From contig NZ_CP134228.1 in the NCBI RefSeq assembly GCF_031656215.1, positions 3,987,001-4,051,000 on the forward strand: a stretch of 64,000 bases of DNA, in the 5' to 3' direction. How positions within the stretch are numbered: the stretch's first letter is position 1; every line of letters starts with the position of its first letter. Positions 10,401 to 18,826 of this stretch are shown here, piece after piece. Below the pieces are notes generated by a model. The model was not told the DNA's origin, made no database searches, and saw only the letters and a list, made by a program, of their open reading frames with translations. Both the position numbers and the translations under genes were made by a program. This DNA comes from Mesorhizobium koreense. GTDB taxonomy: Bacteria > Pseudomonadota > Alphaproteobacteria > Rhizobiales > Rhizobiaceae.

Positions 10401-10696
10401 AAGTTTAGAATATCGCCTCGAATTAGCTTCAATTTTATATATACGTTAAAATAACCTCCCTTGGTAGTCGGATGATTATTATAACGCCGCACATGTACAT
10501 CTTTTCCATCTGTAATATTCTTGAAATTAAATTGACAATTAGCAAAAGAATTTGATTGGAAATTAACAAAGAATACTGCTATACACAACAGAAACAGGCC
10601 CGCACTCGCTCGCTGCTCGTGATGAGATAAGTACAAGAGTGGCTCCAGTTTCCTAACTAACTTGGAGAAGATGCCCATCGGCGCAAAATCGTTCAT
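7424..10696 (-). CDS. Large secreted beta-helix/PKD/LamG/RTX repeat protein
   Basis: The open frame is 1090 codons. Domains in order are a right-handed parallel beta-helix (about residues 115-470, with repeated ITISNNTI / IMNNYIHD type coils), a PKD-like domain (SWDFGDGSQSGNVDAHSYAHAG, near 555), a LamG-like jelly roll (about 600-790), and a block of nine-residue calcium-binding repeats (GGxGxDxL, about 845-1010). The acidic/hydrophobic C-terminus ending NISLVA is suited to type I secretion. Such beta-helix plus RTX proteins include polysaccharide lyases and epimerases, so a role in modifying or binding exopolysaccharide is likely, but no catalytic set is certain. The ATG at 10696 overlaps the upstream glycosyltransferase stop (ATGA). 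The first 114 residues include a membrane-like run (GLFLLCIAVFFVNF), and a start at 10351 (MSNIEVTS) would remove this odd, AT-rich extension. Confidence 0.82.
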   Translation of the reverse strand: MNDFAPMGIFSKLVRKLEPLLYLSHHEQRASAGLFLLCIAVFFVNFQSNSFANCQFNFKNITDGKDVHVRRYNNHPTTKGGYFNVYIKLKLIRGDILNFRVPINRKIGSNDTAVKMSNIEVTSTAELISALSNATDGETILLAPGSYGTLSLYDARQPFAKFTNQVTIKSADLNNLAQFSSLHLSGVENLTFDSVNFSYTPALGAPDYDKPFTVDRSSNITIQDSIFSGAVAEGLGVTEDGYGTGHGLTVSNSSAITIENNEFSNFLRAAVFSGDNGVVVKDNNIHDIRSDGLDFANVNDVQIMNNYIHDFKGAPRSGDHMDMIQFWTNGTTSPSANITISENFLDSGGGSSTQSIFMRNEEVDSGRAGKEMYYKNIIIKDNIIYNSHLHGISVGEVDGITISNNTILQNQSSGDPQVLVTVPTVTVSSASDDVKITNNIVDNLNLSPVDGQLFENNLVVQSVDPSQSNYVGDLFVNALAGSKATLADLQAVPDGLIKHMNVGASLTEYQPSTTTASGVISDEAGRGLDLLHHTFDVSDLHIPNEVLNLNGASISWDFGDGSQSGNVDAHSYAHAGLYDVTATILLGGGETIELGKTIQVQSPVALLADFDHGAQDLSDVINPVKIGEDVTFEPHGDGQAIRLNGDVVTYDQTPDFYNNSEYTMLVDFKKDAGHETEGGRLVNYSGSFVVFVGADELSVAVTTDHGQIWLKAKGVGIANTDWHNLAITFSGIDGMAALYLDGNEIAHADGLEGSTQVGMDSQPITLGDPWGQGFNGLIDNFGFLKGVLTASQIASSDSFLSNLQAHDPMGSVIDGTQPSSSSDSSASQGTTDAPTTSPSPNVINGSGGNDHIDGTDGADDIHGEAGKDHIYAGGGDDIVHLGNQGWGLADGGTGNDILFGGSANDTLVGGAGDDAVYGGAGNDRLYGGNGNDMLVGGMGRDWLYGEEGNDTLIASNAEYNSLDGGDGNDMLIGGSSRDYLVGGAGDDVLIGGGGKDDLTGGAGADKFVFGPDSGPDHLLDFNPQEDMLVLQGLNFQSANQVLSGAFNDKGSLVVPLDEPDASFSWSSSDYILVVGVHLDELTNANISLVA

Positions 10697-11604
10697 CTGT
10701 ATGGCGATGCCGATACATAGCTGGGACTGATAAGGGCAGCGGCGGTGACTTCACCATGACAGTACCGGTGATTTAAAGCGCTTACGAAGGGTGCGGTATT
10801 CGAAACATGGTCGCTGATGGTCCGTTCGTAGATTGCGTCAATCGCGTCTACCTTTGAAGACCAAAGAGCAGTCTGTTGCGCGTGAGCATACGCGCTCGCA
10901 CCCATCCTATGGCGCAGATCGGGGTTATCGACAAGACGCCGAATGGCGTTACCTATGTCATAGGCCACTTGTTCTGGGCTGCTTACAGGTATCCTGATGG
11001 CGCACTCGTCAGACGTCGCGCTCGAGGGACCGCCCCGGTCGATGATAATGAGCGGCAATGAATAACTCATCGCCTCTGAAACTACGTTTCCGCCCTGTTC
11101 CCGGTAGCTGGGGAAAATGAAGATGTCGGCCTCACGATAAAATTTCGCGACTTCATGCTTCGACTTCCATCCCTGTAGTTTTACCCGGTGTTCCAGGTGA
11201 TGCTTGGCAATAAGCTCTTCGCAAATTGGGCGCTCCGGCCCTTCTCCGACGACATCGAGGGTCAAGGGCAATCCTTCGTAGTCGGCCGTAACGGCCATTG
11301 AGCGAATGGCCTCTTGAATACCTTTGGTTCTGACGAGTCGGCCGACGTAGAGGCACCGAACTTGAGAACCGCGACCCGTGCGATCAATGGCCTCTGGTAT
11401 ATTTTGCAGTCCTGTGTCGGCCATTGCCTCGAAACGGTTGATCTTCATAGAGCCAAGCTGGTCTTGAACATAAGATCCGATACCTAGAACACAGTCCGCG
11501 CACTGGTATGTCCGGCGCAGCAACGGGTCGTGACGCAGTCGATATTCGTCCATAGCGCGAAGCTTGGAATACCAGGGAGATGGGATAGATGACCATCTGT
11601 TGGT
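10693..11604 (-). pseudogene. GT4-family glycosyltransferase, N-terminally truncated
   Basis: The frame is open from just after a TAG at 11605-11607 and has its first ATG at 11553. It encodes the C-terminal two thirds of a GT4 (GT-B fold) glycosyltransferase: the LYVGRLVRTKGIQEAIRSM sugar-nucleotide-binding start, GEGPE, and the FPSYREQGGNVVSEAMSY acidic motif. Aligned by eye with the 427-residue paralogue at 24092-25375, even the codons before the ATG match (PWYSKLRAMDEYRLRHDP against PIYTRLRSLDHLRLQIDP). The coding sequence therefore once extended further and about 130-150 residues have been lost. The break coincides with IS701-like relic DNA. Without the acceptor-binding N-terminal domain it is probably inactive. 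It may still be translated and couple to the RTX gene through the ATGA overlap. Confidence 0.75.
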
Positions 11605-11739
11605 CTAGCCGCCCATCTTATCCTGCGTTAGCTCTGGTTGAACTGTGGATGGGCGCCGATCATCTACGTAGCGCAAATACCATCTCTCCGATCTTCCGGC
11701 AGAGGCGAACTTGAAGACACTTGCGGCCACCATAAAGGT

Positions 11740-12000
11740 CGCTGGGTATGCGAGTGGGTTCATCGGCAGATGAAGGAGGAACTCGATTTCGACCACTTCG
11801 AGGGCCGCTCCTGGCAAGGGCTTTACCGTGATGCACTGATGGCCATGATTGCCTACGCCTTCCCGCAGAGCTAGGCCGGACGAGAAAAAAGAAGCTGCGC
11901 CAGACCGCCTCAGCCGAGCATGCTGGCCGTTCGCCGCGCCGTCATCACCATCCTATGACCAACCGCTGCCAGAGCAATGTCCCCACTATCGTATCCGCCT
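11740..12000 (+). pseudogene. Transposase C-terminal relic (IS701-like)
   Basis: The frame reads [19 protein letters not shown], then RDALMAMIAYAFPQS and a stop. This resembles the C-terminal block of IS701-type transposases ([22 protein letters not shown] pattern). A basic, Arg-rich tail typical of these proteins follows in other frames, ending CPHYRIR near 12000. No N-terminal catalytic part is present. It borders the truncated glycosyltransferase and may mark the deletion that removed its start. Confidence 0.5.
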
Positions 12001-12353
12001 CCGATCAAACCGGATCTGAAAGCGCCAAAGGAGTGATAGCGCCCTTTCCAGATCGGGCCGGAATGTCCCAAACCTATTATCTGCCCATGGGTCTTGAGTT
12101 GATGACGAAGGCCGCTAGCCGCAGAAGCCGGTCATCGATGTTGAAGAACCTATTGCACTCACATCGAAATCCTCCACCGTCACAAACAACGGATGGGGCC
12201 ACAATCCAGCAGAAATGGCGAGGTTAGCAGGGGCGCTCAGATCCCAGAGACCAGGAGATATTGGTGATAACGATGGCTCAACACTTTTGAATAAATGATG
12301 TTTGTAGTTCATCCCGTTTAGAGCTAGGCCAGCAGAGACAGGATAGGTACCTA
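12001..12353. other. Intergenic stretch, no gene recognised
   Basis: About 350 bp lie between the transposase relic and the flippase gene. Short open frames have no ribosome-binding site or recognisable product. The last 60 bases presumably carry the flippase promoter, but no convincing -35/-10 pair was identified. Confidence 0.4.
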
Positions 12354-13748
12354 ATGCTCAGGAATGGTATCATACTCGGTGCTAGCAATGTTGTAGCCGC
12401 ACTCTTGAGGCTTGGACGCAACATTTTAATTGCGCGACTGATCAGCGTCGAAGACTTCGGCATAGCGAGCACCTTTGCCATCGTAATGTCTCTAATGGAG
12501 ACAATTGGAAATATAGCGCTCGACCGTTTTCTGGTTCAAAGGCTCGGTGGCGTCTCGACCACTTTGCAAGCAACCACTCAAAGCTTGCAGGCGCTTCGGG
12601 GCGCAATTGGTGCGATCCTGCTTTTTTTGATTGCAGGTCCTTTAGCCGCGGTTTTTGGCGTTTCCGATAAAGTGTGGGCTTTTCAAACTCTCGCGCTTAT
12701 CCCTCTCATGCGGGGCTTGTCCCATCTCGATTTATTCCGTTTTCAGCGGGAAATGCTCTTCTGGCCGTCGATAAAGGTGGACTTGCTGTCTACGGCGAGT
12801 TCAACCGTCGCAGCGATCCCCCTCGCTATGCTATTCCATGACTTCCGCGTCATGCTCTACGCAATAGTACTGCAACAAGCACTGTTTACGCTGATGTCCC
12901 ATTTCGTTGCTGAGCGATCATACCGCTGGGGATGGGATGGCAGTACGGCACGGGAAGCTATCCAATTCGGTTGGCCTCTCCTGTTAAATAGCATACTTCT
13001 TTTCCTGATTTTTCATGGCGATCGAGTACTGGTGGGAAGTCTTTTTGGAATGAAGGAGCTTGGTCTATTTTCGGCAGCGTTCACGGTTGCGTTGACACCG
13101 ACACTAGTTATCAACAACACACTTAATACGTTTTTTCTTCCTCAATTGAGCAAGTCTCAGATAAATACTAATGAGTTCCATAGATTATATGTTGTTACGT
13201 CGCAAGCCGCGCTACTATCAGGCGTATTGCTATCTGTACTATTTGCTTTTTTTGGTCCGGCTCTCATAAAGACTCTCTATGGTGCGAAATACGAGTCAGC
13301 AGCCTCGCTGCTGTTCTGGCTTAGCATGATGCAAGCGATCCGAATTGGAAGGGTTGGCCCTGCAATTGTGGCGACTGCTAAGGCAGACACAAAGAACCCA
13401 ATGATTGCAAATGTCATTCGATCCCTCTTCTTCCCGATTGCATGGATATTTATACAATTTGGTTTTGGTATTATTACGATTATTACCATATCTATTTTTG
13501 GAGAGATCTTTGGTTTTTTTGTTTCGCTTTATCTAATTAGTCATAGGCTACGTATTGCTGTACAGCCTCTAATATTCTCTATTTTCTCATTCTTCCTTGT
13601 TCTTGCATCGTCTGCACTTTTCACATCTTTCTCTGCAGTAAAATATATAAGTATTGTTGAATTTTTATTTTTACTTATGTCATTTATACTTTTTATATTA
13701 TCTATGAAGGAGCTCATAAGCTGGGGGCGGGCACATGGATTTGTTTAA
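12354..13748 (+). CDS. Polysaccharide flippase (Wzx/PST, MATE-like fold)
   Basis: This 464-residue integral membrane protein is almost entirely hydrophobic, with about 12-14 predicted helices. The N-terminus (GASNVVAALLRLGRNILIAR, then LISVEDFGIASTFAIV) is the usual opening of oligosaccharide flippases of the RfbX/PST group. Such proteins move lipid-linked oligosaccharide repeat units across the inner membrane before polymerisation. The start ATG has a weak AGGA upstream. The 3' half is markedly AT-rich compared with the 44-64 kb genes, which suggests acquired DNA. It heads a rightward run with a pyruvyl transferase and an FrhB-like gene. Substrate specificity cannot be read from the sequence. 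Confidence 0.85.
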   Translation: MLRNGIILGASNVVAALLRLGRNILIARLISVEDFGIASTFAIVMSLMETIGNIALDRFLVQRLGGVSTTLQATTQSLQALRGAIGAILLFLIAGPLAAVFGVSDKVWAFQTLALIPLMRGLSHLDLFRFQREMLFWPSIKVDLLSTASSTVAAIPLAMLFHDFRVMLYAIVLQQALFTLMSHFVAERSYRWGWDGSTAREAIQFGWPLLLNSILLFLIFHGDRVLVGSLFGMKELGLFSAAFTVALTPTLVINNTLNTFFLPQLSKSQINTNEFHRLYVVTSQAALLSGVLLSVLFAFFGPALIKTLYGAKYESAASLLFWLSMMQAIRIGRVGPAIVATAKADTKNPMIANVIRSLFFPIAWIFIQFGFGIITIITISIFGEIFGFFVSLYLISHRLRIAVQPLIFSIFSFFLVLASSALFTSFSAVKYISIVEFLFLLMSFILFILSMKELISWGRAHGFV

Positions 13749-13824
13749 ATTAGATATTTTAGTTATCAATGCATCAACTTGTTTCTGGATATTTGTGAAT
13801 ACCAATCGGAACTGATTGTCCTAA

Positions 13825-15060
13825 ATGCCGTCCGCTTATTGCAGCTACGGTGGAAATCTAGATGAGCCTGCAGTCAAGATGACCGGACCGAATTTGAAAA
13901 CAATTGGCCTTCTGTGGCATTCGGCCAATTCTGATAATCTCGGGATTGGCGCGCTGACTGCAGCACATATCGCAGTGCTAGAGGGGCTGGCTCGGGACCT
14001 CGGCTTTGGCGTTCGCTTCAAGATTCTCGGCTGGCGCGATCCCGGGCCAGTCTATATCCAAGGAACGAACGTAGAAGTGGTGCCTCTGCGCGCTCGCGAC
14101 GTACCACGTCCAGGCGGGCTCTATGCCGCCATCCGCAGTTGCGATCTCATTCTAGACATTTCGGCAGGTGATAGCTTTGCTGACATTTACGGAACGTGGC
14201 GTTTCATCTTCAATGTCCTTTCTAAAGCCGTTGTATTGGCGGGGCGGCGGCCCCTAATCCTCAGCCCGCAAACCATCGGACCATTTGAGCGCTGGTGGAC
14301 CCGCTGGCTTGCATCTCTGGCAATTCGCGGTGCGCGAAAGATCGTGACGCGCGATGCCTTGTCCACCGCTTATATGCGCGAGATGCGACTCGACAGAAAA
14401 CTGATCGAAGCGACTGATTTGGCGATTCGCCTGCCTTTCGACCCCCCTCCCCCCCGCGTCAACGGCCCAGTTCGGGTCGGCCTCAATATATCTGGTCTGC
14501 TGTTCAACGGCGGCTACAGCCAAGACAATATGTTCTCCCTTCTCGCGGACTATCCGGCCCTAGCCCGATCTCTCTGCGCACATTTCGTCGCGCTGCCGGA
14601 TTGCGAGTTGCACCTCGTCGGCCACGTAAATTCGCAACGACATGCTGTGGAGGATGATTACCGTGTGGCCAAGACACTGGCGATCGAGTTCCCTGGAGTT
14701 GTGGTCGCACCCCGCTTTGATAATCCGTCCGCCGCGAAGTCCTATATCGCCACAATGGATTTCTTCGCTGGGTCACGCATGCATGCATGCATCGCTGCCT
14801 TTTCGTCGGGCGTGCCGGTGCTCCCGATCGCATATAGTCGGAAATTCTCGGGCCTGTTCGGAACCCTTGGCTATCGACACCTTGCAGACTGTAAGACACA
14901 AACTGCTGAGGAAATCAGCGATGCGGTCATCACGGCTTATGAGCGACGCGGGCAACTCAGGCTCGATGGGGAGAAGGCACTGATGGCGGCGGATGGGAAG
15001 CTTTCCGCTTATGAAGACGTCTTGCGTGGCGCGCTGCAAGAAATCGGAAGACTGCCGTGA
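13825..15060 (+). CDS. Polysaccharide pyruvyl transferase family protein
   Basis: This 411-residue protein belongs to the family that adds pyruvate ketals from phosphoenolpyruvate to exopolysaccharide sugars (related proteins include CsaB and ExoV). Visible features are IGLLWHSANSDNLGIGALT near the N-terminus, LILDISAGDSFADIYG, LILSPQTIGPF, and the C-terminal FAGSRMHACIAAFSSGVPVLP with its conserved R-M-H. The start is uncertain: the ATG at 13825 gives the full length, and another ATG lies at 13879 just before the conserved region. Neither has a strong ribosome-binding site. The stop overlaps the start of the next gene, so the two are coupled. Pyruvylation would make the polysaccharide acidic. 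Confidence 0.82.
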   Translation: MPSAYCSYGGNLDEPAVKMTGPNLKTIGLLWHSANSDNLGIGALTAAHIAVLEGLARDLGFGVRFKILGWRDPGPVYIQGTNVEVVPLRARDVPRPGGLYAAIRSCDLILDISAGDSFADIYGTWRFIFNVLSKAVVLAGRRPLILSPQTIGPFERWWTRWLASLAIRGARKIVTRDALSTAYMREMRLDRKLIEATDLAIRLPFDPPPPRVNGPVRVGLNISGLLFNGGYSQDNMFSLLADYPALARSLCAHFVALPDCELHLVGHVNSQRHAVEDDYRVAKTLAIEFPGVVVAPRFDNPSAAKSYIATMDFFAGSRMHACIAAFSSGVPVLPIAYSRKFSGLFGTLGYRHLADCKTQTAEEISDAVITAYERRGQLRLDGEKALMAADGKLSAYEDVLRGALQEIGRLP

Positions 15061-16280
15061 TGGTACAGTCACTTTCATTGGAAAGGATTGCTTCGGCCAA
15101 CCTGTGTGTCGGTTGTGGTTTATGCGCGTCTCTGTCGGAAGGCGCATTACATATGACGGTGTCCGATGATGGCTACCTGCGCCCTGAGCAGACCGGCCCC
15201 CTGAGGCCGCACATCGATCGGCTGATCACCGATATCTGCCCGGGAGCGCGTTTGACGCAGTGTGTCAAGGAAGGTGACGATCACCGACTTTGGGGACCCA
15301 TCATTTCCGTGCGCGCTGGCGCGTCAACCGATTCCGCGCTTCGTCATCACGCTGCTTCGGGAGGCGCTCTTTCGGCAATCCTCTTGCACCTTCTCGAAAC
15401 GGGACAGGTCGATCGGGCAGTAGAAACGGCAGCGTCCGACATATATCCGCTCACCAATATGACGGTCATGAGCCTCGATCGCGCGGATGTCCTACGTGCC
15501 GCAGGATCGCGCTATGCGCCTTCCGCGCCACTGAGCAACCTCATGAGCGAACTAGAGGAGCCGGGGAAATTTGCTCTTGTCGGCAAGCCTTGTGACATTG
15601 CCGCGGCTCGGGCGTTGGCCCGTAGCGATCCCCGGTTAGAGAAGAAGATTCCCTTCATGATCTCCTTTTTCTGTGCCGGCGTGCCGAGTATACATGGCGC
15701 GCATGCGATCCTTGAGAAACTCGGTGTGAACGAGGCCGAAGTATCGCGCTTCCGCTATCGAGGCGAAGGGTGGCCAGGAAGAGCGACTGCAATTCTGAAG
15801 GACGGAACCGAGAAAAGCCTGAGCTACATGGAGTCCTGGGGTGACATCCTCAGCAAGCGTGTTCAGTTTCGCTGTAAGATATGTCCGGACGGTACGGGAG
15901 GTTTCGCCGACGTGGTCTGCGCCGATGCGTGGCATGGCGACGAGAAAGGCTATCCGCTTTTCGAAGAGCAAGAAGGCCGAAGCCTGATAATAGCGAGAAC
16001 GACATCTGGAGAGAATCTGGTACGATCAGCGCTTTTGGCAGGCTGCATCCGGGCCGAGCCTCTCAACATCGAGGAGGTCCAGCAAATGCAACCCTCGCAA
16101 GCCAACCGCAAACGGCTTATATTGTCTCGGCTGCTGGCCCTGTTCGTTTTCGGACGGCAAGTCCCAGTATTTCAAGGGTTCAATCTGGTTCACGCCGCCG
16201 GTATGGCGGGCCTTAGGGCAAACCTAAAGAGCTTTCTGGGAATGGTTCGGCGAATATTAGTTCATCGACACCAGCTATAA
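15057..16280 (+). CDS. Coenzyme F420 hydrogenase/dehydrogenase beta-subunit (FrhB)-family protein
   Basis: This 407-residue protein has an N-terminal iron-sulfur motif (LCVGCGLCASLS followed by a later ICPG), the FrhB_FdhB N-terminal region (HHAASGGALSAILLHLLETG) and the C-terminal domain (VGKPCDIAAARAL, then FRCKICPDGTGGFADVVCAD). In archaea relatives reduce F420. In bacterial surface-polysaccharide loci they are regular partners of polysaccharide pyruvyl transferases, and their reaction there is not established. The GTG start (or the ATG three bases on) overlaps the pyruvyl transferase stop. The protein may modify a sugar or the pyruvate substituent, which is inference from context only. 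Confidence 0.8.
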   Translation: MMVQSLSLERIASANLCVGCGLCASLSEGALHMTVSDDGYLRPEQTGPLRPHIDRLITDICPGARLTQCVKEGDDHRLWGPIISVRAGASTDSALRHHAASGGALSAILLHLLETGQVDRAVETAASDIYPLTNMTVMSLDRADVLRAAGSRYAPSAPLSNLMSELEEPGKFALVGKPCDIAAARALARSDPRLEKKIPFMISFFCAGVPSIHGAHAILEKLGVNEAEVSRFRYRGEGWPGRATAILKDGTEKSLSYMESWGDILSKRVQFRCKICPDGTGGFADVVCADAWHGDEKGYPLFEEQEGRSLIIARTTSGENLVRSALLAGCIRAEPLNIEEVQQMQPSQANRKRLILSRLLALFVFGRQVPVFQGFNLVHAAGMAGLRANLKSFLGMVRRILVHRHQL

Positions 16281-16573
16281 GATGGTGACAACGGGCAAAC
16301 TTTTTCAGCCAGTACCGTCCAGTCGAGTCCGCGGCCGCGGCCGCGTGAGAGTAGCATGACCAATATGATGCCTTGAAGAATGTCGGCGATGACGAGCCGT
16401 GCCGCCTACTTTCTATTAGCCTTCCTGCCTTGGGTGTATCTCTGGCCGGGCTTCTCGGTGATACGGGGTAAGACCGTATGTCCGCCTCTGTCGGTGAGGT
16501 GGCTCGCCCTACACTGCGCGTTCGAGGGTTACTCGGGCGGGCCGAGCCGATCCTCATCACAGGAGGACGAGCC

Positions 16574-17683
16574 GTGGCAGATTATAGGGAAGCATTTGTC
16601 GGAATCGATGTCGCAAAGCTGAAGAACGCTATCGCGATTGCGGATGCCGGCGGGGAGGGAGAAGTTCGCTTCTTCGGCGAGGTCGACGCGTCGGATACGA
16701 GCATGCGCCGAGTTATCGAGCGGATCGCCACCAGGTTCGATCGAGTCCATTTCTGCTACGAGGCCGGCCCGACCGGCTACGGTCTCTATCGGTTGATCCG
16801 ATCGCTTGGCCATGAATGCATGGTGGTCGCCCCATCGCTGATCCCAAGGAAGCTTGGTGATCGGTTGAAGACAAACCGCCGGGATGCCCTCGGATTGGCC
16901 AGGTTGCTGCGCGCTGGCGAACTGACGGCGGTATGGGTTCCCGATGAAGGCCACGAAGCCATGCGGGATCTCGTCCGCGCCCGGGCGGCCGCAGTTGAGA
17001 CACTTCGGGTCCTCCGGCAGCATGTGAGCGCCTTCATGCTCAAGCACGGACGTATCTATCCACGCAAGAAGGGCTGGACGATGCGCTATCTCTGCTGGCT
17101 GCAGGCGCACCAGTTCGATCATCCTGCACATCAGATCGCGCTCCAAGAGATGGTCGAGGCGGTTCGCATCTCGAAAGAGCGGGTCGATCGGCTGGAGCGT
17201 GTGATCGAGGAGTTCATTCCGGCCTGGTCATTGGCGCCGATCGTGCGGGCGCTGCAGACATTACGTGGTGTGGATCTGGTTGTTGCTGTGACGTTTGTCA
17301 CCGAGATCGGCGACGTGCGCCGTTTCGAAAGCCCGCGCCAACTCATGGGCTATCTTGGCCTTGTTCCTGGTGAGCGGTCGACCGGAGAGACAGTCAGACG
17401 GGGTGGCATCACCAAGGCAGGGAATGGCCGCGTTCGTCATATGCTGGTCGAGAGCGCATGGACCTATAGGCATGCGCCGAGAGTCGGCGCGAAGAAGCTG
17501 TATCGTCTGGAGCAGGCGCCGCCAAGGGTGAGAGAGATCGCCTGGAAGGCGCAGGCCCGACTGACGGCCCGCTACCGGATGTTGATCGGACGAGGCAAGA
17601 AGACGACAGTGGTCTGTACGGCGATAGCCCGCGAACTGGTCGGCTTCATGTGGGCCGTTGCCAGGGAGGCGCACGCAACCTGA
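16574..17683 (+). CDS. IS110-family transposase
   Basis: A 369-residue transposase starts at the GTG at 16574, which has AGGAGG about seven bases upstream; the open frame extends to 16478 but lacks family sequence there. The N-terminal RuvC-like DEDD domain shows VGIDVAK, CYEAGPTGYGLYR and KTNRRDALGLARLLRAG. The C-terminal transposase_20 domain shows LQTLRGVDLVVAVTFV and LGLVPGERSTGETVRRGGIT followed by GNGRVRHMLVE with the conserved Ser. It is apparently intact. IS110 elements lack clear inverted repeats, so the ends were not set. About 290 bp upstream and 350 bp downstream hold no other gene and may belong to the element. Confidence 0.9.
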   Translation: MADYREAFVGIDVAKLKNAIAIADAGGEGEVRFFGEVDASDTSMRRVIERIATRFDRVHFCYEAGPTGYGLYRLIRSLGHECMVVAPSLIPRKLGDRLKTNRRDALGLARLLRAGELTAVWVPDEGHEAMRDLVRARAAAVETLRVLRQHVSAFMLKHGRIYPRKKGWTMRYLCWLQAHQFDHPAHQIALQEMVEAVRISKERVDRLERVIEEFIPAWSLAPIVRALQTLRGVDLVVAVTFVTEIGDVRRFESPRQLMGYLGLVPGERSTGETVRRGGITKAGNGRVRHMLVESAWTYRHAPRVGAKKLYRLEQAPPRVREIAWKAQARLTARYRMLIGRGKKTTVVCTAIARELVGFMWAVAREAHAT

Positions 17684-18041
17684 TCTAGTCGCAGCACGCG
17701 ACACGCATCCTTCGCTCATGGGCGGAGGCGGGACCACGGCAGGGGAATGCCCGTCAGACGCTTTGTGGCCGGCAATCGACCGACGCCCGCAGTAAGATAG
17801 GAACAGCCCCGGACGCACAATCGGGAATGCGGTAGCCAATCCGCGCATCAGAGCTTGATCACCGACGTCCTTCAGTTCCGCCTCCACCCATGCGCGATCA
17901 TCAGGATGAACAGCCGACCTCTCGATCGGCCGGACGTCCACGTTCCAAACCTTGACAGCGGACATCAGAGCGCTGTTCCAGCAGCACCTGTCGTGCGTGG
18001 CCTTGAGGAACGATGTTCGGAGCCTTTGAGGGCTTCGACAC
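17684..18041. other. IS110 downstream flank, no gene seen
   Basis: This 358-bp stretch between the IS110 transposase and the IS66 relic has no coding frame with a ribosome-binding site. Part is probably the noncoding 3' end of the IS110 element, but the junction could not be located. Confidence 0.35.
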
Positions 18042-18265
18042 ATGACGATTTCAGAGCTTACGCTTAAGTCCAGGGATGAAGAGCCGGTTCGTCGGCTGAA
18101 GATCTTCACCAGCTCCGGTCGTCGGCGCGAATGGTTACCAGACGAGAAGGCACGGATCGTGGCGGAAAGCTATGCGGCCGGCGGGACCGTGAGCGCGTAG
18201 CCCGGCGATATGCCTTGTCCCCGCGGCAGTTGTTCGCGTTGCATCGGGCCGCTCGTCAGCCGTTG
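18042..18265 (+). pseudogene. IS66 tnpA remnant (frameshifted)
   Basis: An ATG at 18042 begins a frame with RRLKIFTSSGRRREWLPDEK, then ARIVAESYAAGGTVSA and TAG at 18198. This is the N-terminal HTH region of IS66 TnpA. The expected continuation (ARRYALSPRQLFALHRAARQ) is present immediately after in another frame, so one indel broke the gene. Nothing of the family is recognised beyond 18265. Confidence 0.7.
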
Positions 18266-18429
18266 GCGGCATCGTCGTATCCTCCGATGATGGCCGCCTT
18301 GTAGGCTGAGAGGGCGGACATCGGAAGTCCTAGGGGCGATCCTAGGAGTAGCCCTATGATGTGATTTTTCATGGAATGAGCCTTTTGCGCGAAAATACAG
18401 GGTCCCGATTCCACGGTCATTGACACCCT

Positions 18430-18826
18430 ATGACGACGCCGCGGGTGGAGGTGATCACGTCGGTCGAGAGGCGCCGGCGATGGTCACGTTAGGAAAAGGA
18501 ATGTCTAGTCGCGGCGTCGTTCGAGCCTGGCGCGGGGTCGGAAGTTGCGCGATCGACGAGCATTCAACGTCAGCCAACTCTTTCGATGGCGCAAGGACCT
18601 GTGCAATCGGGTCGACGCCGGCCCCTCGCAACTGGTCCCGGTGGAGATCGTCACCACAGCTGTCGTGCCCGCCGGCGGTGTGCCAGCGCCATCGGCCTCT
18701 CCCGGCCGACGGCGCCGCGAGAGCGGCATCGTCGAGATCGAACTTGGCGGCGGCGGCGCGTCCGCGCGGATCGCGATGTGGATATCGAGGTGCTTCGGCG
18801 CGTGCTGGACGCGCTTGGGTCGCGAT
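18430..18826 (+). pseudogene. Second IS66 tnpA remnant (nonsense plus frameshifts)
   Basis: The frame from the ATG at 18430 ([20 protein letters not shown]) meets a TAG after 20 residues. It continues as [20 protein letters not shown] and then shifts frame to the recognisable [15 protein letters not shown] and the Pro/Arg-rich C-terminal part of TnpA. It precedes a matching tnpB, so it belongs to a different IS66 copy from the 18042 fragment. Confidence 0.7.
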
